A stretch of 23,936 bases of DNA from NCBI GenBank assembly GCA_031550455.1, contig JAVBOQ010000107.1, positions 1 to 23,936 of the forward strand, written 5' to 3'. Within the stretch, counting starts at the first letter, position 1, and every line of letters starts with the position of its first letter. Of the stretch, positions 1 through 8,565 are shown in pieces. Under the pieces are notes generated by a model. That model saw only the letters and a list, made by a program, of their open reading frames with translations. It did not search any database and had not been told where the DNA came from. This stretch comes from Avichristensenella sp031550455. Its GTDB lineage: Bacteria; Bacillota; Clostridia; Christensenellales; Aristaeellaceae. Both the position numbers and the translations under genes were made by a program.

Positions 1-1
1 G

Positions 2-30
2 CATCAACTTTTTTCCTTCCTGAAGCGTAT
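2..30 (+). promoter_or_regulatory. Putative ECF-type sigma promoter of the sigma factor operon
   Basis: The sequence has a CATCAAC element at 2-8, a 17-base spacer that begins with a T-run, and CGTAT at 26-30. This resembles promoters read by Bacillus ECF sigma factors, which have an AAC-containing -35 box, a T-rich spacer start and a CGT -10 box. It lies about 40 bases before the start codon of the ECF sigma gene, where an autoregulatory promoter is expected. The match is by eye and the window edge cuts off anything further upstream. Autoregulation is an inference. Confidence 0.45.
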
Positions 31-69
31 ATATGTTGAAATGCATTTCTGATGAGCTTGGAGGTCGCC

Positions 70-546
70 ATGATCGAAAAAGCGATGTTCGCCGAAGAGG
101 CGGCCGCGCTGTACGGCACGCTGTTCCGCATCGGCGCGAGCATTCTCCGGAGCGACGCGGACGCCCAGGACGCCGTGCAGCAGGGGCTGATGAAGGCGTG
201 GGCGTCCCGGGAAAAGGTTTCCCCGGAACGCTTCCGGCCATGGCTGGCCAAGATTGTGATCCATGAATGCAGGAACATCCAGCGCTATCGCATGCGCGTC
301 TCGCCCTCGCGGGATCTGCCGGTTCACACGGACTTCAAGCCACCGGATCCGGACGTGACGCAGGCGCTTGTGGAGCTGCCCGAAAAATGGCGCATTCCGC
401 TACTGTTGATGTACGCGGGCCGCTATTCGGAGCGGGAAATCGCGCAGGTGCTCGGCATTCCGGTCACAACGGTCAAGAGCCGTCTGCACAGCGCGCGCCG
501 CGCGCTTCGGGACAGGCTGGCGGACAAGGAGGTGGTGTTCGAATGA
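70..546 (+). CDS. RNA polymerase sigma factor, sigma-70 family, ECF subfamily
   Basis: A 158-residue protein with the two-domain layout of ECF sigma factors. Region 2 (about residues 8-70) contains the helix with DAQDAVQQGLMKAW, which binds core polymerase and the -10 element. Region 4 (about 100-152) carries the LPEKWRIPLLLMYAGRYSE and IAQVLGIPVTTVKSRLHSAR helix-turn-helix that reads the -35 box. The ATG at 70 is preferred over the in-frame ATG at 52 because GGAGG at 60-64 sits 5 bases before it. The stop overlaps the ATG of the next gene (ATGA), so the pair is translationally coupled. It probably directs transcription of its own operon and of an envelope- or stress-related regulon; the signal is unknown. 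Confidence 0.93.
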   Translation: MIEKAMFAEEAAALYGTLFRIGASILRSDADAQDAVQQGLMKAWASREKVSPERFRPWLAKIVIHECRNIQRYRMRVSPSRDLPVHTDFKPPDPDVTQALVELPEKWRIPLLLMYAGRYSEREIAQVLGIPVTTVKSRLHSARRALRDRLADKEVVFE

Positions 547-1832
547 AGAAGGTTGTCATCGACAAGGCATACCTCGACAGGGCGCTGCCGCCGCCGCCGA
601 CAGACTATGAGGAGGAAGCGCTCGCGGCGCTGCGCGCGCTTGCGGAACATGAGGAGGGAACGATTGTGAAACGAAAACTGTCGGTCGCGCTGGTACTGGG
701 CATCGCGCTGTTCCTGCTGTTGGCGGGTCTCGCGCTGGCGGCCATCAACTGGGGGAGCCGGGCGTTCATCACCCAGACGGATCAGGACGGAAACGCCAGG
801 ATCAACGAAGAGCTGGCGGGGATCATCACGCCCGTTGACCGGGTCTTTGAATCGGAGACGCTGAAGGTGACGGTCATTGACGCGGCTTACGACGGCGCTT
901 CGGCCGTGATCAGTTGGACCGTGGAAAACAAAACAAAGGATCAGCCGGTTTTTTTGATCTGCGACCCGACATTCAACGGAGTTTGGGACGGCATAGGCCA
1001 CGGCAAAAGCATTTCCCACATGATTATTCAGCCGGGCGAAATCATCACAAGCGCGCTTTCGACCGTGTTGGCGGAAGGGGAAGCTGCTGACGCGCCGCCC
1101 GCGTGCGAAATCGTCCTGGACATACAGGCGCTGGCGGTGAACGGCCCCATTGTCCCGCTTGCGTACGATGCGCTGACCGATGACGAAACCATCGACAAGC
1201 TGATCGACGAAGGAAACATTGTGACGGACGAGGACGGCAGCATATGGAGCGGCAGCCTGAAACACAGTGAACAATACAAGGGCAAGGGCTTCATCAGTTA
1301 TCTGCTCGAGTTGGGCAGGCTAAGCCAAATGGAGACATTGAAGGCGTACGTCGCAATCGCCTTGCATGCGAGCGAACGAAAGGGCGCTTCGGATCCTATG
1401 GAAATCCCCTATGGCGACTTTACGATTCGTTTCGTGGAGGCCGTCAGGACGCCCAACACCGTCACGATCCTGCTGGACGCTGTGTTTCCGGACGAAGCCA
1501 CAATGAAAAAACATCCCATCCACCCCATCGCCAAACTGCAATCCTACGGCAGCCATGGCATGCTGTATTTCAAGGACGGCGACGGGAACGACTATTTCGG
1601 CGAGGATCACAGCAGCACATTTTCGTTCGGCACGGCCGAGCGGGAGCCCGTCAGGCAGCCCGACGGCACCTGGACATGGCGCGTGATCGCGTCGTCCATG
1701 GATTTCGTGTACGCGGACGACGTGTGCCGGATTTACATGCTCGCGCCGCTGGACGAGGCCCGCACGGCGTATGAGGAGCGGGTCATGACGATCACGTTCG
1801 CTGACGCGGGAGATACGGCGAAGCCGGAGTGA
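543..1832 (+). CDS. Membrane-anchored probable anti-sigma factor with large extracellular domain
   Basis: A 429-residue protein whose ATG overlaps the sigma-factor stop by 4 bases. Residues 1-44 are charged and predicted cytoplasmic, 45-67 form one hydrophobic membrane segment, and about 360 residues follow outside the cell. This topology and the coupling to an ECF sigma gene fit the Clostridial sigma/membrane regulator pairs often annotated as DUF4179 or RsgI-like anti-sigma factors. I see no zinc-binding HxxxCxxC motif in the N-terminal region, so it is not a classic ZAS-domain anti-sigma. The extracellular part reads as beta-rich, with alternating segments such as TLKVTVIDAAYDGASAVISW, and may be the sensor. 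A promoter-proximal start further upstream in this frame is rejected because that stretch is only the shadow of the sigma gene. The role is inferred from context. Confidence 0.75.
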   Translation: MKKVVIDKAYLDRALPPPPTDYEEEALAALRALAEHEEGTIVKRKLSVALVLGIALFLLLAGLALAAINWGSRAFITQTDQDGNARINEELAGIITPVDRVFESETLKVTVIDAAYDGASAVISWTVENKTKDQPVFLICDPTFNGVWDGIGHGKSISHMIIQPGEIITSALSTVLAEGEAADAPPACEIVLDIQALAVNGPIVPLAYDALTDDETIDKLIDEGNIVTDEDGSIWSGSLKHSEQYKGKGFISYLLELGRLSQMETLKAYVAIALHASERKGASDPMEIPYGDFTIRFVEAVRTPNTVTILLDAVFPDEATMKKHPIHPIAKLQSYGSHGMLYFKDGDGNDYFGEDHSSTFSFGTAEREPVRQPDGTWTWRVIASSMDFVYADDVCRIYMLAPLDEARTAYEERVMTITFADAGDTAKPE

Positions 1833-1884
1833 GCGCCGGGATGTGCAGACGGACAGCCGCAATAGACCGATATGCGACCGCCGC

Positions 1885-2673
1885 CTACAGATACAGCTTC
1901 TGCTTCGCGGTGTAGTACGTCCTTCGGTCGGCGACCTCGCGGACGATGATCGGCTCGCCGTCTTCCGTTTCGGTCAGGTTCCGGTTGTGTACCTTCAGGA
2001 ACGACCGCTCCTCACCGGCGATCGCGTCCGGCGTCAGCCGCTCAAGCGTCTCGATCGCGCCGCGCAGCACCGAAGGGATCGCCTCGTACAGCGCGCGCTG
2101 CCCGGCGGCCGGAATGCGTCCGGTGACCGAACCCGGTGCGATGTTCGCCGCGTACAGGATCTCGTCGACGTACGCGTTGCCGATCCCGCGCACCATCGCC
2201 TGGTCGACCAACAGCGCCTTGATGTTCTTCGTCGCGTTTTTGCGCAGCAGCCGCAGGAAGAAGTCGAGCGTGAACGCGTCCGACAGCGCGTCCGGTACGG
2301 CGGACGGCTTCGGGTCGAGCGTGACGCGCGCCTGCCCGTGCGGGTCGGACACGGAAAGCGCCTCGCAGCCGGAAAGCGCGAGGGACAGGATGCCGTGTTT
2401 GTCGGAGGCTGCTTCCGCCGCGCCGCCAACCGCGAACCGTCCCATCAGCATCAGGTGAACCGAAAACGCCGCGCCGTTTGACAGGTGAAACAGCGTCTCC
2501 TTGCCCTCGCGGGAGACGCTGTCGATCGTCTGACCGGCGACACGGGCCGAAAACGCTGCCTCCGGCACGGACACGCGCGCGGGCTTCCGCACCAAGACGC
2601 TTTCAACGCGGCGGCCTTCCAGCGCCTTTCCAAGATTTCGCGCGAAGATGGTCAGATCCGGCAGTTCGGGCAT
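1885..2673 (-). CDS. Fpg/Nei-family DNA glycosylase with a zinc-less C-terminal finger
   Basis: A 262-residue base-excision repair glycosylase/AP lyase. The N-terminus MPELPDL supplies the catalytic Pro2 and Glu3 of the Fpg/Nei family. SREGKETLF carries the conserved beta-turn lysine (Lys58), and HLMLMGRF matches the family strand at about 73-80. The helix-two-turn-helix lies around GNAYVDEILYAANIAPG (about 166-182). Family members normally end in a CxxC...CxxC zinc finger. Here there is no cysteine after about residue 105, and the tail ends VADRRTYYTAKQKLYL, as in zinc-less homologues such as NEIL1. Expected substrates are oxidised purines or pyrimidines, and I cannot tell Fpg from Nei. AAGGAGGG lies just upstream of the start. 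The gene follows the phosphodiesterase gene by 21 bases and is probably co-transcribed with it. Confidence 0.88.
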   Translation of the reverse strand: MPELPDLTIFARNLGKALEGRRVESVLVRKPARVSVPEAAFSARVAGQTIDSVSREGKETLFHLSNGAAFSVHLMLMGRFAVGGAAEAASDKHGILSLALSGCEALSVSDPHGQARVTLDPKPSAVPDALSDAFTLDFFLRLLRKNATKNIKALLVDQAMVRGIGNAYVDEILYAANIAPGSVTGRIPAAGQRALYEAIPSVLRGAIETLERLTPDAIAGEERSFLKVHNRNLTETEDGEPIIVREVADRRTYYTAKQKLYL

Positions 2674-2694
2674 GTGTGGCCCTCCTTGAATCGG

Positions 2695-3420
2695 CTACAG
2701 CGATTGCAGCACGGCAAGCGCTTTGTCGGGATAGTTTGTGATCACATAATCCGCGCCAAGTTCAAACGCCTTTCGCATCAGGTCCTCTTCGTTGATCGTC
2801 CACGGGTTGACGAGCAATCCAGCCTTGTGCGCCTCTGCGCATTCGTCCGGCACGAGCAGTTCCGTCCAGTGCGGGTGCAGCGCGTCGAGGCCGAGCACCG
2901 CCGCATACGCCCACGGGCGCACCATCGTCGCGCTGTACAGGATGCCGCAGGGCATGCTTTTGTCGATTTCCTTAACGCGCAGCAGGCTGTGATGGTTAAA
3001 CGACGAGAACAGCACACGCCCGGCCATGCCGGTCTCGGCCGCCAGGCCGATACACTTTTGCTCCATGCCCGGGTAGGCGATCACGCTGTTTTTCAGCTCC
3101 ACATTGACCCAAAGGCCGGTTCCGGCCAGCAGCTCGAACACTTCGCGCAGCGTCGGCATCTTCGCGTCCCGGTACGCCGGAAACGCCTTGCCGAACGAAT
3201 GCTTTTTGAGCTCCGCCAGCGTCATTTCGCAGACAAACCCGCTTCCGTCGGACACGCGGTCAATCTTTTCGTCGTGTGTGACGACCACTACGCCGTCCTT
3301 GGTAAGGTGCACGTCCAGCTCGACGCCGTGCGCCTTCTGGTGAACCGCCAGTTCGAACGCCTCCAGCGTGTTTTCCGGCGCGTAGCCTGACGCGCCGCGG
3401 TGCGCGTATACCTGTCGCAT
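2695..3420 (-). CDS. Glycerophosphodiester phosphodiesterase
   Basis: A 241-residue single-domain GDPD of the UgpQ type. It hydrolyses glycerophosphodiesters to glycerol 3-phosphate and an alcohol, using a divalent metal. The signature HRGASGYAPENT (residues 7-18) supplies the catalytic His7 and Arg8. ELDVHLTKDG (34-43) supplies the metal ligands Glu34 and Asp36, and THDE supplies the second catalytic His49. NVELKN (Glu108, Lys110) and the C-terminal ITNYPDKAL complete the TIM-barrel signatures. There is no signal peptide, so it acts in the cytoplasm. The ATG at 3420 is chosen because the HRGAS motif begins seven residues in and GGAGGA precedes it; longer in-frame starts would run into the divergent gene. 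First gene of a two-gene minus-strand unit. Confidence 0.93.
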   Translation of the reverse strand: MRQVYAHRGASGYAPENTLEAFELAVHQKAHGVELDVHLTKDGVVVVTHDEKIDRVSDGSGFVCEMTLAELKKHSFGKAFPAYRDAKMPTLREVFELLAGTGLWVNVELKNSVIAYPGMEQKCIGLAAETGMAGRVLFSSFNHHSLLRVKEIDKSMPCGILYSATMVRPWAYAAVLGLDALHPHWTELLVPDECAEAHKAGLLVNPWTINEEDLMRKAFELGADYVITNYPDKALAVLQSL

Positions 3421-3424
3421 GGTA

Positions 3425-3453
3425 TTGTCCTCCTCCGTCTCATATGGTATACT
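3425..3453 (+). promoter_or_regulatory. Sigma-A-type promoter of the DUF362-SDR-isomerase-rmuC-GNAT operon
   Basis: TTGTCC at 3425-3430 and TATACT at 3448-3453 are separated by 17 bases, a good sigma-A spacing with 4/6 and 5/6 matches to consensus. It lies about 43 bases before the ATG at 3496, on the strand of the five-gene operon. The -35 box overlaps the translation-initiation region of the divergent phosphodiesterase gene. Confidence 0.6.
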
Positions 3454-3459
3454 GACGGT

Positions 3460-3465
3460 ATTATA
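3460..3465 (-). promoter_or_regulatory. -10 box for the divergent phosphodiesterase/glycosylase unit
   Basis: On the minus strand the bases 3465-3460 read TATAAT, a perfect -10 box, about 40 bases before the phosphodiesterase ATG at 3420. I cannot find a convincing -35 box 16-18 bases upstream. The two divergent promoters overlap within about 40 bases, inside the short symmetrical stretch GGTATTATACC at 3457-3467. Confidence 0.45.
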
Positions 3466-3495
3466 CCACATTCCATAGAAGAAGGGATACCCAAA

Positions 3496-4581
3496 ATGGC
3501 CGCGACAGTTTGGTTTGCCCCGATGGCGTACGCGCGGTATGAAGCCACGCAGACACTGCCCGAAAAGTTCGTACGCCTGCTCAAAAAAACCGGCCTCGGC
3601 GCGAAGGTCAAAGGCAAGACCGTCGCGATCAAGATGCACGTCGGCGACGGCGTCAGCTACTCGACCATCCCGCCGATCATCGTGCAGAAGCTCGTCACAT
3701 TCATCAAGGAAAACGGCGGCGACTGCTTTTGCACCGATCACTATCTGTACGGGCGCCAGCCCTGGGTGCGCGGCTATACGGAAACGAACCTCGGGTGCCC
3801 GCTGTTGGACGACTGCGGCCACCTTGGCAAGTATTTCTACGAGAAAGAAGTCGGCTACAAGTCGTTCCGCCATGTCGACGTCGCCGGGCTGATCCACGAC
3901 GCCGACTTCCTGATCGACTTTTCACACGTCAAGGGGCACGGCAGTTGCGGCTTCGGCGGCGCGTGCAAGAACATCGCGATGGGCTGCGTCACCGACCGGA
4001 CCCGCCATGAGATCCACGGCCTCGAAGGCGGGCTGACCTGGGCAAAGGAAAAATGCACCCACTGCAAAAAGTGCATCGCAGCCTGCAACCACCACGCCAA
4101 CAGCTTTGAGGGAGACGATTACCAGATCAATTTTCACCACTGCACGATGTGCCGGCACTGCCAGAAGGTCTGCCCGACCGGCGCGATCGAGCTGGACGGC
4201 GGCCATTATGAGGACTTCCAGACCGGCATGGCGATCTGCACCAAAACCGTGCTGGACACGTTCGCACCGGGTAATGCCTATTACATCAATGTCGCGACGC
4301 AGATTACGGCGCTTTGCGACTGCTGGGGCATGACGACGCCCTCGCTGGTGCCGGACATCGGCATCTTCGCGTCGGACGACATCGTCGCCGTCGAGCGCGC
4401 GAGCCTCGACGCGATCCGGATCGAAGACCTGATCCCGGTCGGCGTGCCGGCCGGCATGGAATTGGGCGGGGAGGGCCACCTGTTTCAGCGGCTGCACGGC
4501 AAGGACCCGTATCTGCAACTGGCCAAACTGGAAGAACAGGGGCTGGGTTCGCAGGCTTATGCGCTGAAAACGGTGAAGTAG
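3496..4581 (+). CDS. DUF362 domain protein with two [4Fe-4S] ferredoxin clusters
   Basis: A 361-residue cytoplasmic iron-sulfur protein. The N-terminal part (about 1-180) is a DUF362 domain, with motifs such as VAIKMHVGDG, TDHYLYG and DFSHVKGHGSCGFGGACKN. Residues 187-197 (CTHCKKCIAAC) and 216-226 (CTMCRHCQKVC) are two CxxCxxCxxxC ligand sets for bacterial-type [4Fe-4S] clusters. The family is thought to be electron-transfer or Fe-S related, but no reaction is established to my knowledge. The ATG at 3496 is the first start after the promoter at 3425-3453; the ribosome site GAAGGGA is moderate. It is the first gene of a tight operon; 9 bases separate it from the SDR gene, which suggests it may supply electrons to, or be regulated with, the sugar-acid metabolism genes that follow. 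That link is inference. Confidence 0.9.
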   Translation: MAATVWFAPMAYARYEATQTLPEKFVRLLKKTGLGAKVKGKTVAIKMHVGDGVSYSTIPPIIVQKLVTFIKENGGDCFCTDHYLYGRQPWVRGYTETNLGCPLLDDCGHLGKYFYEKEVGYKSFRHVDVAGLIHDADFLIDFSHVKGHGSCGFGGACKNIAMGCVTDRTRHEIHGLEGGLTWAKEKCTHCKKCIAACNHHANSFEGDDYQINFHHCTMCRHCQKVCPTGAIELDGGHYEDFQTGMAICTKTVLDTFAPGNAYYINVATQITALCDCWGMTTPSLVPDIGIFASDDIVAVERASLDAIRIEDLIPVGVPAGMELGGEGHLFQRLHGKDPYLQLAKLEEQGLGSQAYALKTVK

Positions 4582-4590
4582 GAGGACGAT

Positions 4591-5376
<786 letters not shown>

Positions 5377-5379
5377 CGC

Positions 5380-6162
5380 ATGCGGATCGGGCTGTCGACC
5401 GCCGCGTTCTATAGCAGGCTTAACACCGAGGACGCGGCGGAGCGCATCGCGTCGCTCGGCATCCCGTGCGCAGAGGTGTTCCTGCAAACGTTCTCCGAGT
5501 ACAACGCGGGGTTTGGCGCGCTGGTCAGATCACGTTTGGGCGCGGTGGACGCGGTGTCCGTTCACACGATGTCGACACACTATGACGCCGGTCTGATCGC
5601 GAGATCGGAACGGCAGCGCGACGACGCTTTCGTGATGCTCGGGTCGGTTCTCGACGCGGCGCAGGCGTTCGGCGCGCGGATTTTTGTTTACCACGGCCTG
5701 TGGAACATTGACGCGGGAAAGCCGCGTTTCGCGCTTTGGCGGGAGCACATCGCCAAGGCCATTGCGCTGTGCGCGAACCGAGGTATTCGGTTCACCTGGG
5801 AGACCGTCCACTGGTGCTGGCTGAACGAGCCCGCGCGCATTGACGAGTTCGCCGCGCTGTGGCCGGACATCGGCTTCACGCTCGACACCAAGCAGGTGAT
5901 GAAGCTCGGCCACCGGCTGACCGACTATGTCGACCGGATGGGCGACCGGCTTTCGCACGTGCATGTGCTCGACTTTGACGCGAACGGGCGGTTCGCGCTG
6001 CCCGGGCGCGGCGCGCACGACTTTCGGGATTTTGCGCGCGCGCTTCGCGCGAACGGATACAAAGGCGACGTAATCCTGGAACCGTATGGCGGCGCGGTCG
6101 GGCAGGACCGTGAGATCGTCGAATCGATCGACTGGCTTCGCGATGTGTTTCAGGCCCAATAG
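5380..6162 (+). CDS. Sugar phosphate isomerase/epimerase, xylose isomerase-like TIM barrel
   Basis: A 260-residue protein of the AP endonuclease 2/xylose isomerase-like TIM-barrel superfamily. It starts MRIGLSTAAF on strand 1 and shows a regular strand-helix pattern. Candidate metal ligands lie at strand ends: Glu141 (TWETVHW), Asp169 (TLDTKQ), His195 (HVHVLD) and Glu234 (ILEPYGG), the usual Glu-Asp-His-Glu arrangement. Members act as sugar or sugar-phosphate epimerases, isomerases or dehydratases; sequence alone does not give the substrate. It starts 3 bases after the SDR stop with no clear ribosome site of its own, consistent with translational coupling. The pairing suggests a keto-sugar acid oxidation/isomerisation step. 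Confidence 0.87.
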   Translation: MRIGLSTAAFYSRLNTEDAAERIASLGIPCAEVFLQTFSEYNAGFGALVRSRLGAVDAVSVHTMSTHYDAGLIARSERQRDDAFVMLGSVLDAAQAFGARIFVYHGLWNIDAGKPRFALWREHIAKAIALCANRGIRFTWETVHWCWLNEPARIDEFAALWPDIGFTLDTKQVMKLGHRLTDYVDRMGDRLSHVHVLDFDANGRFALPGRGAHDFRDFARALRANGYKGDVILEPYGGAVGQDREIVESIDWLRDVFQAQ

Positions 6163-6174
6163 GGAGGTTTTTTG

Positions 6175-7632
6175 ATGGATGCGTTTCTGACATGGCTCGA
6201 GGAACCGTACGCGCTGGTGCTGTGCCTTGCGCTGCTGCTGCTCGCGGTGGTGATTCCGCTGTACGCGCGCGTGTCCCGCCAGCGGCGCGATCTGGAAAAC
6301 AAGCTTCGGGAGGTCGAGGACGCCGTCAAAGGCGGCATGTCGACGCTGCGCGACGCGACGTCGACGGAGCGCGCAGCCGACCGCGAGGAGATGTCCGGCA
6401 ACCTGCGCGGCATGAGCGACTCGGTCGTGCGCATCATGGGCGAGATGTCCAGGACGCAGCAGCAGCAGCTCGACTCGTTCGGTGGGCAGATCCGCGCGAT
6501 GAGCCGCGTCGAAGAGGAGCGCATGGACAGAATGCGCGTCAACATCGAAGAAAAGCTGAACGCGTACGACCAGCAGATGTCGCGCGTGTCACAGACGCTT
6601 GAGGACAAGCTTGCGCAGAACGAGCGGCGGCTGACCGAGATGCGGCAGACGCTGGGCGAGAGCCTGCTTCGGCTGTCCGGCGAAAACGAAAAGCGGCTTG
6701 AACAGATCCGCGAGACGGTCGACGAGAAGCTGCACAGCACCCTGGACAAGCGGCTCGGCGAATCGTTCCGCACCGTGTCCGAGCGGCTGGAGCAGGTCTA
6801 TAAGGGCCTTGGCGAGATGCAGACGCTCGCGGTCGGCGTCGGCGACCTCAAAAAGGTCTTAACCAGCGTCAAGACGCGCGGCATCTGGGGCGAGGTGCAA
6901 TTAGGCGCGCTGCTTGAGCAAGCGATGGCGGCCGGACAGTACGAGCAGAACGTCGCGGTCAAGCCGGGCAGCGGCGAGCGCGTCGAATACGCGATCCGCC
7001 TGCCGGGCCGCGAGGACGACGACAGCGTCGTGTACCTGCCGATCGACGCGAAATTCCCGGCGGAGGACTATCAGCGGCTGATCGAGGCGACCGAGCGCGG
7101 CGACAAGATCGCCGCCGACGCGGCCGGCCGCGCGCTTGAAATGACGATCCGACACGAAGCGCGCCGCATCCGCACAAAGTACATCGACCCGCCGAACCCG
7201 ACCGATTTCGCGATCATGTTCCTGCCCGCTGAAGGGCTGTTCGCCGAGGTGCTGCGCCACGGCAGCATCGTCGAGCAGTTGCAGAGCAGCTACCGCGTCA
7301 TCGTCACCGGCCCGACCACGCTGTTGGCGCTGCTCAACAGCCTGCAGATGGGTTTCCGGACGATGGCGATCGAGCGGCGTTCCAGCGAGGTCTGGGAACT
7401 GCTCGGCGCGGTCAAGACCGAGTTTGGCAGGTTTGCGGACCTTCTTTCCAAGACGCAGCAGCGGCTGCACCAGGCGACCGCGTCGATCGAGGACGCCGCG
7501 CGGAAGACGCGGACGATTCAGCGCCGCCTGCAAAGCGTGCAGGAGCTGTCCGAGCGCGACGCGAAGCGGCTGATCGGAACGGACGACGAGGCCGAGGCGC
7601 GCAAGCCGGACGAGGAAAACTGGGATGATTGA
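6175..7632 (+). CDS. rmuC: DNA recombination protein RmuC
   Basis: A 485-residue protein, close to the usual RmuC length of about 475. Residues 12-30 form a membrane segment, residues about 34-200 are highly charged and heptad-like (long coiled coil), and the conserved RmuC core follows at about 190-420. Core motifs include GIWGEVQLGALLEQ, PIDAKFPAEDYQRL, KYIDPPNPTDFAIMFLPAEG and LLALLNSLQMGFRTMAIE. The core is a predicted PD-(D/E)XK-like nuclease fold, and RmuC limits recombination at short inverted repeats. The ATG at 6175 is chosen over the TTG at 6172 because AGGGAGG at 6161-6167 then has a 7-base spacing. It lies 12 bases after the isomerase gene and overlaps the GNAT gene by 8, so it is within the operon although it is functionally unrelated. 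Confidence 0.95.
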   Translation: MDAFLTWLEEPYALVLCLALLLLAVVIPLYARVSRQRRDLENKLREVEDAVKGGMSTLRDATSTERAADREEMSGNLRGMSDSVVRIMGEMSRTQQQQLDSFGGQIRAMSRVEEERMDRMRVNIEEKLNAYDQQMSRVSQTLEDKLAQNERRLTEMRQTLGESLLRLSGENEKRLEQIRETVDEKLHSTLDKRLGESFRTVSERLEQVYKGLGEMQTLAVGVGDLKKVLTSVKTRGIWGEVQLGALLEQAMAAGQYEQNVAVKPGSGERVEYAIRLPGREDDDSVVYLPIDAKFPAEDYQRLIEATERGDKIAADAAGRALEMTIRHEARRIRTKYIDPPNPTDFAIMFLPAEGLFAEVLRHGSIVEQLQSSYRVIVTGPTTLLALLNSLQMGFRTMAIERRSSEVWELLGAVKTEFGRFADLLSKTQQRLHQATASIEDAARKTRTIQRRLQSVQELSERDAKRLIGTDDEAEARKPDEENWDD

Positions 7633-8536
7633 GTACCGCGCGCTCCGCCGGGAGGAACTTCCGGCCTGGTACAAACACTGCCACAGCGTATTCACGCTGG
7701 ACGACGCGACGTATTTTGAGCGCCATTTCGAGCTGGACCCGGATGCGGACTGCGGCCTGATTTTCGTCGCGATGGACGGAAGCGAAATCGTGTCGACGGT
7801 GCGCGTGTTTCGGCGGACGATCTGGCTGAACGGCCGCGCGGTGGCGATGGGCGGCATCGGCGAGGTCAGCACGAAGCCCGAATACCGGCGGCAGGGGCAC
7901 TGCGAGGCGCTGCTGCGCATGGCGGTCGAGGCGATGGAGGCGCGCGGCATGCCCGTGTCGATCCTGTTCGGCGATCAGCCGGTGTATGAACGGCTCGGGT
8001 GGCGGTTTTGCGCGGCGCGCTTCACGGCTGTGAAAGCGGCAGCCCTGCCGACGCTTTCGAAAGACGAGACGGCGCGCTCTTTTTTGCCGGAAGACCTGCC
8101 GCTTTTGATGGGCATGTACGACTTGTTTGCAGGCCGGCTGAACGGCGCGGTCATCCGCGCCGAGGCGTACTGGAACAATTGGGTGCTAAAGCAATGGAAG
8201 CCGCCGGTGGTGCTGCTTTCGGAAGGCGGACCGGTCGCCTACGCGTGCGCGGCGAAGGGCGGGGACGGCAAAACGCTGCGCGTCACGGAACTGACGGCGG
8301 TTCCGCAGGCGGAAGCGAGGCTGCCCGGGTTTTTGCGGGCGATTGCGGAGGCGGAAGGCTGTGAAACCGTGCGGGTCGCGGCCACGTTGATTCCGGCGCT
8401 GCCCGGTGAGAAGCTCGAGACGCCGCGGGACTTTATGGCGCGGCTGAACACGCCTTTTGACGGGCTGCGGGACGCCGACGCGCTGCGCGGCGCGTTCGGG
8501 CAGAACGCAGGCATGTTTGAGACCGATATGTTTTGA
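7625..8536 (+). CDS. GNAT-family N-acetyltransferase, Eis-like N-terminal architecture
   Basis: A 303-residue acetyltransferase. The N-terminal GNAT domain (about 1-125) shows GGIGEVSTKPEYRRQGHCEA. R88-x-x-G91 is the acetyl-CoA pyrophosphate-binding turn; the last small position is Cys93 rather than Gly/Ala. This is followed by the strand SILFGDQPVYERLGWRF. A second alpha/beta half (about 145-285) looks like the second, degenerate GNAT fold of Eis-type proteins. At 303 residues it is shorter than full Eis proteins (about 400) and lacks the sterol-carrier-like C-terminal domain. The substrate is unknown. The ATG overlaps the rmuC stop by 8 bases, so it is coupled to it. It is the last gene of the operon; 29 bases separate it from the convergent gene and I see no clear terminator there. 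Confidence 0.87.
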   Translation: MIEYRALRREELPAWYKHCHSVFTLDDATYFERHFELDPDADCGLIFVAMDGSEIVSTVRVFRRTIWLNGRAVAMGGIGEVSTKPEYRRQGHCEALLRMAVEAMEARGMPVSILFGDQPVYERLGWRFCAARFTAVKAAALPTLSKDETARSFLPEDLPLLMGMYDLFAGRLNGAVIRAEAYWNNWVLKQWKPPVVLLSEGGPVAYACAAKGGDGKTLRVTELTAVPQAEARLPGFLRAIAEAEGCETVRVAATLIPALPGEKLETPRDFMARLNTPFDGLRDADALRGAFGQNAGMFETDMF

Positions 8537-8565
8537 CGGGGCGGGTGGGTGTCCAGTGCCGCCGC

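Noticed and set aside
1833..1884. Convergent gap between the anti-sigma and glycosylase genes, checked for a bidirectional terminator
   Set aside because: No inverted repeat with T-runs on either side could be found.
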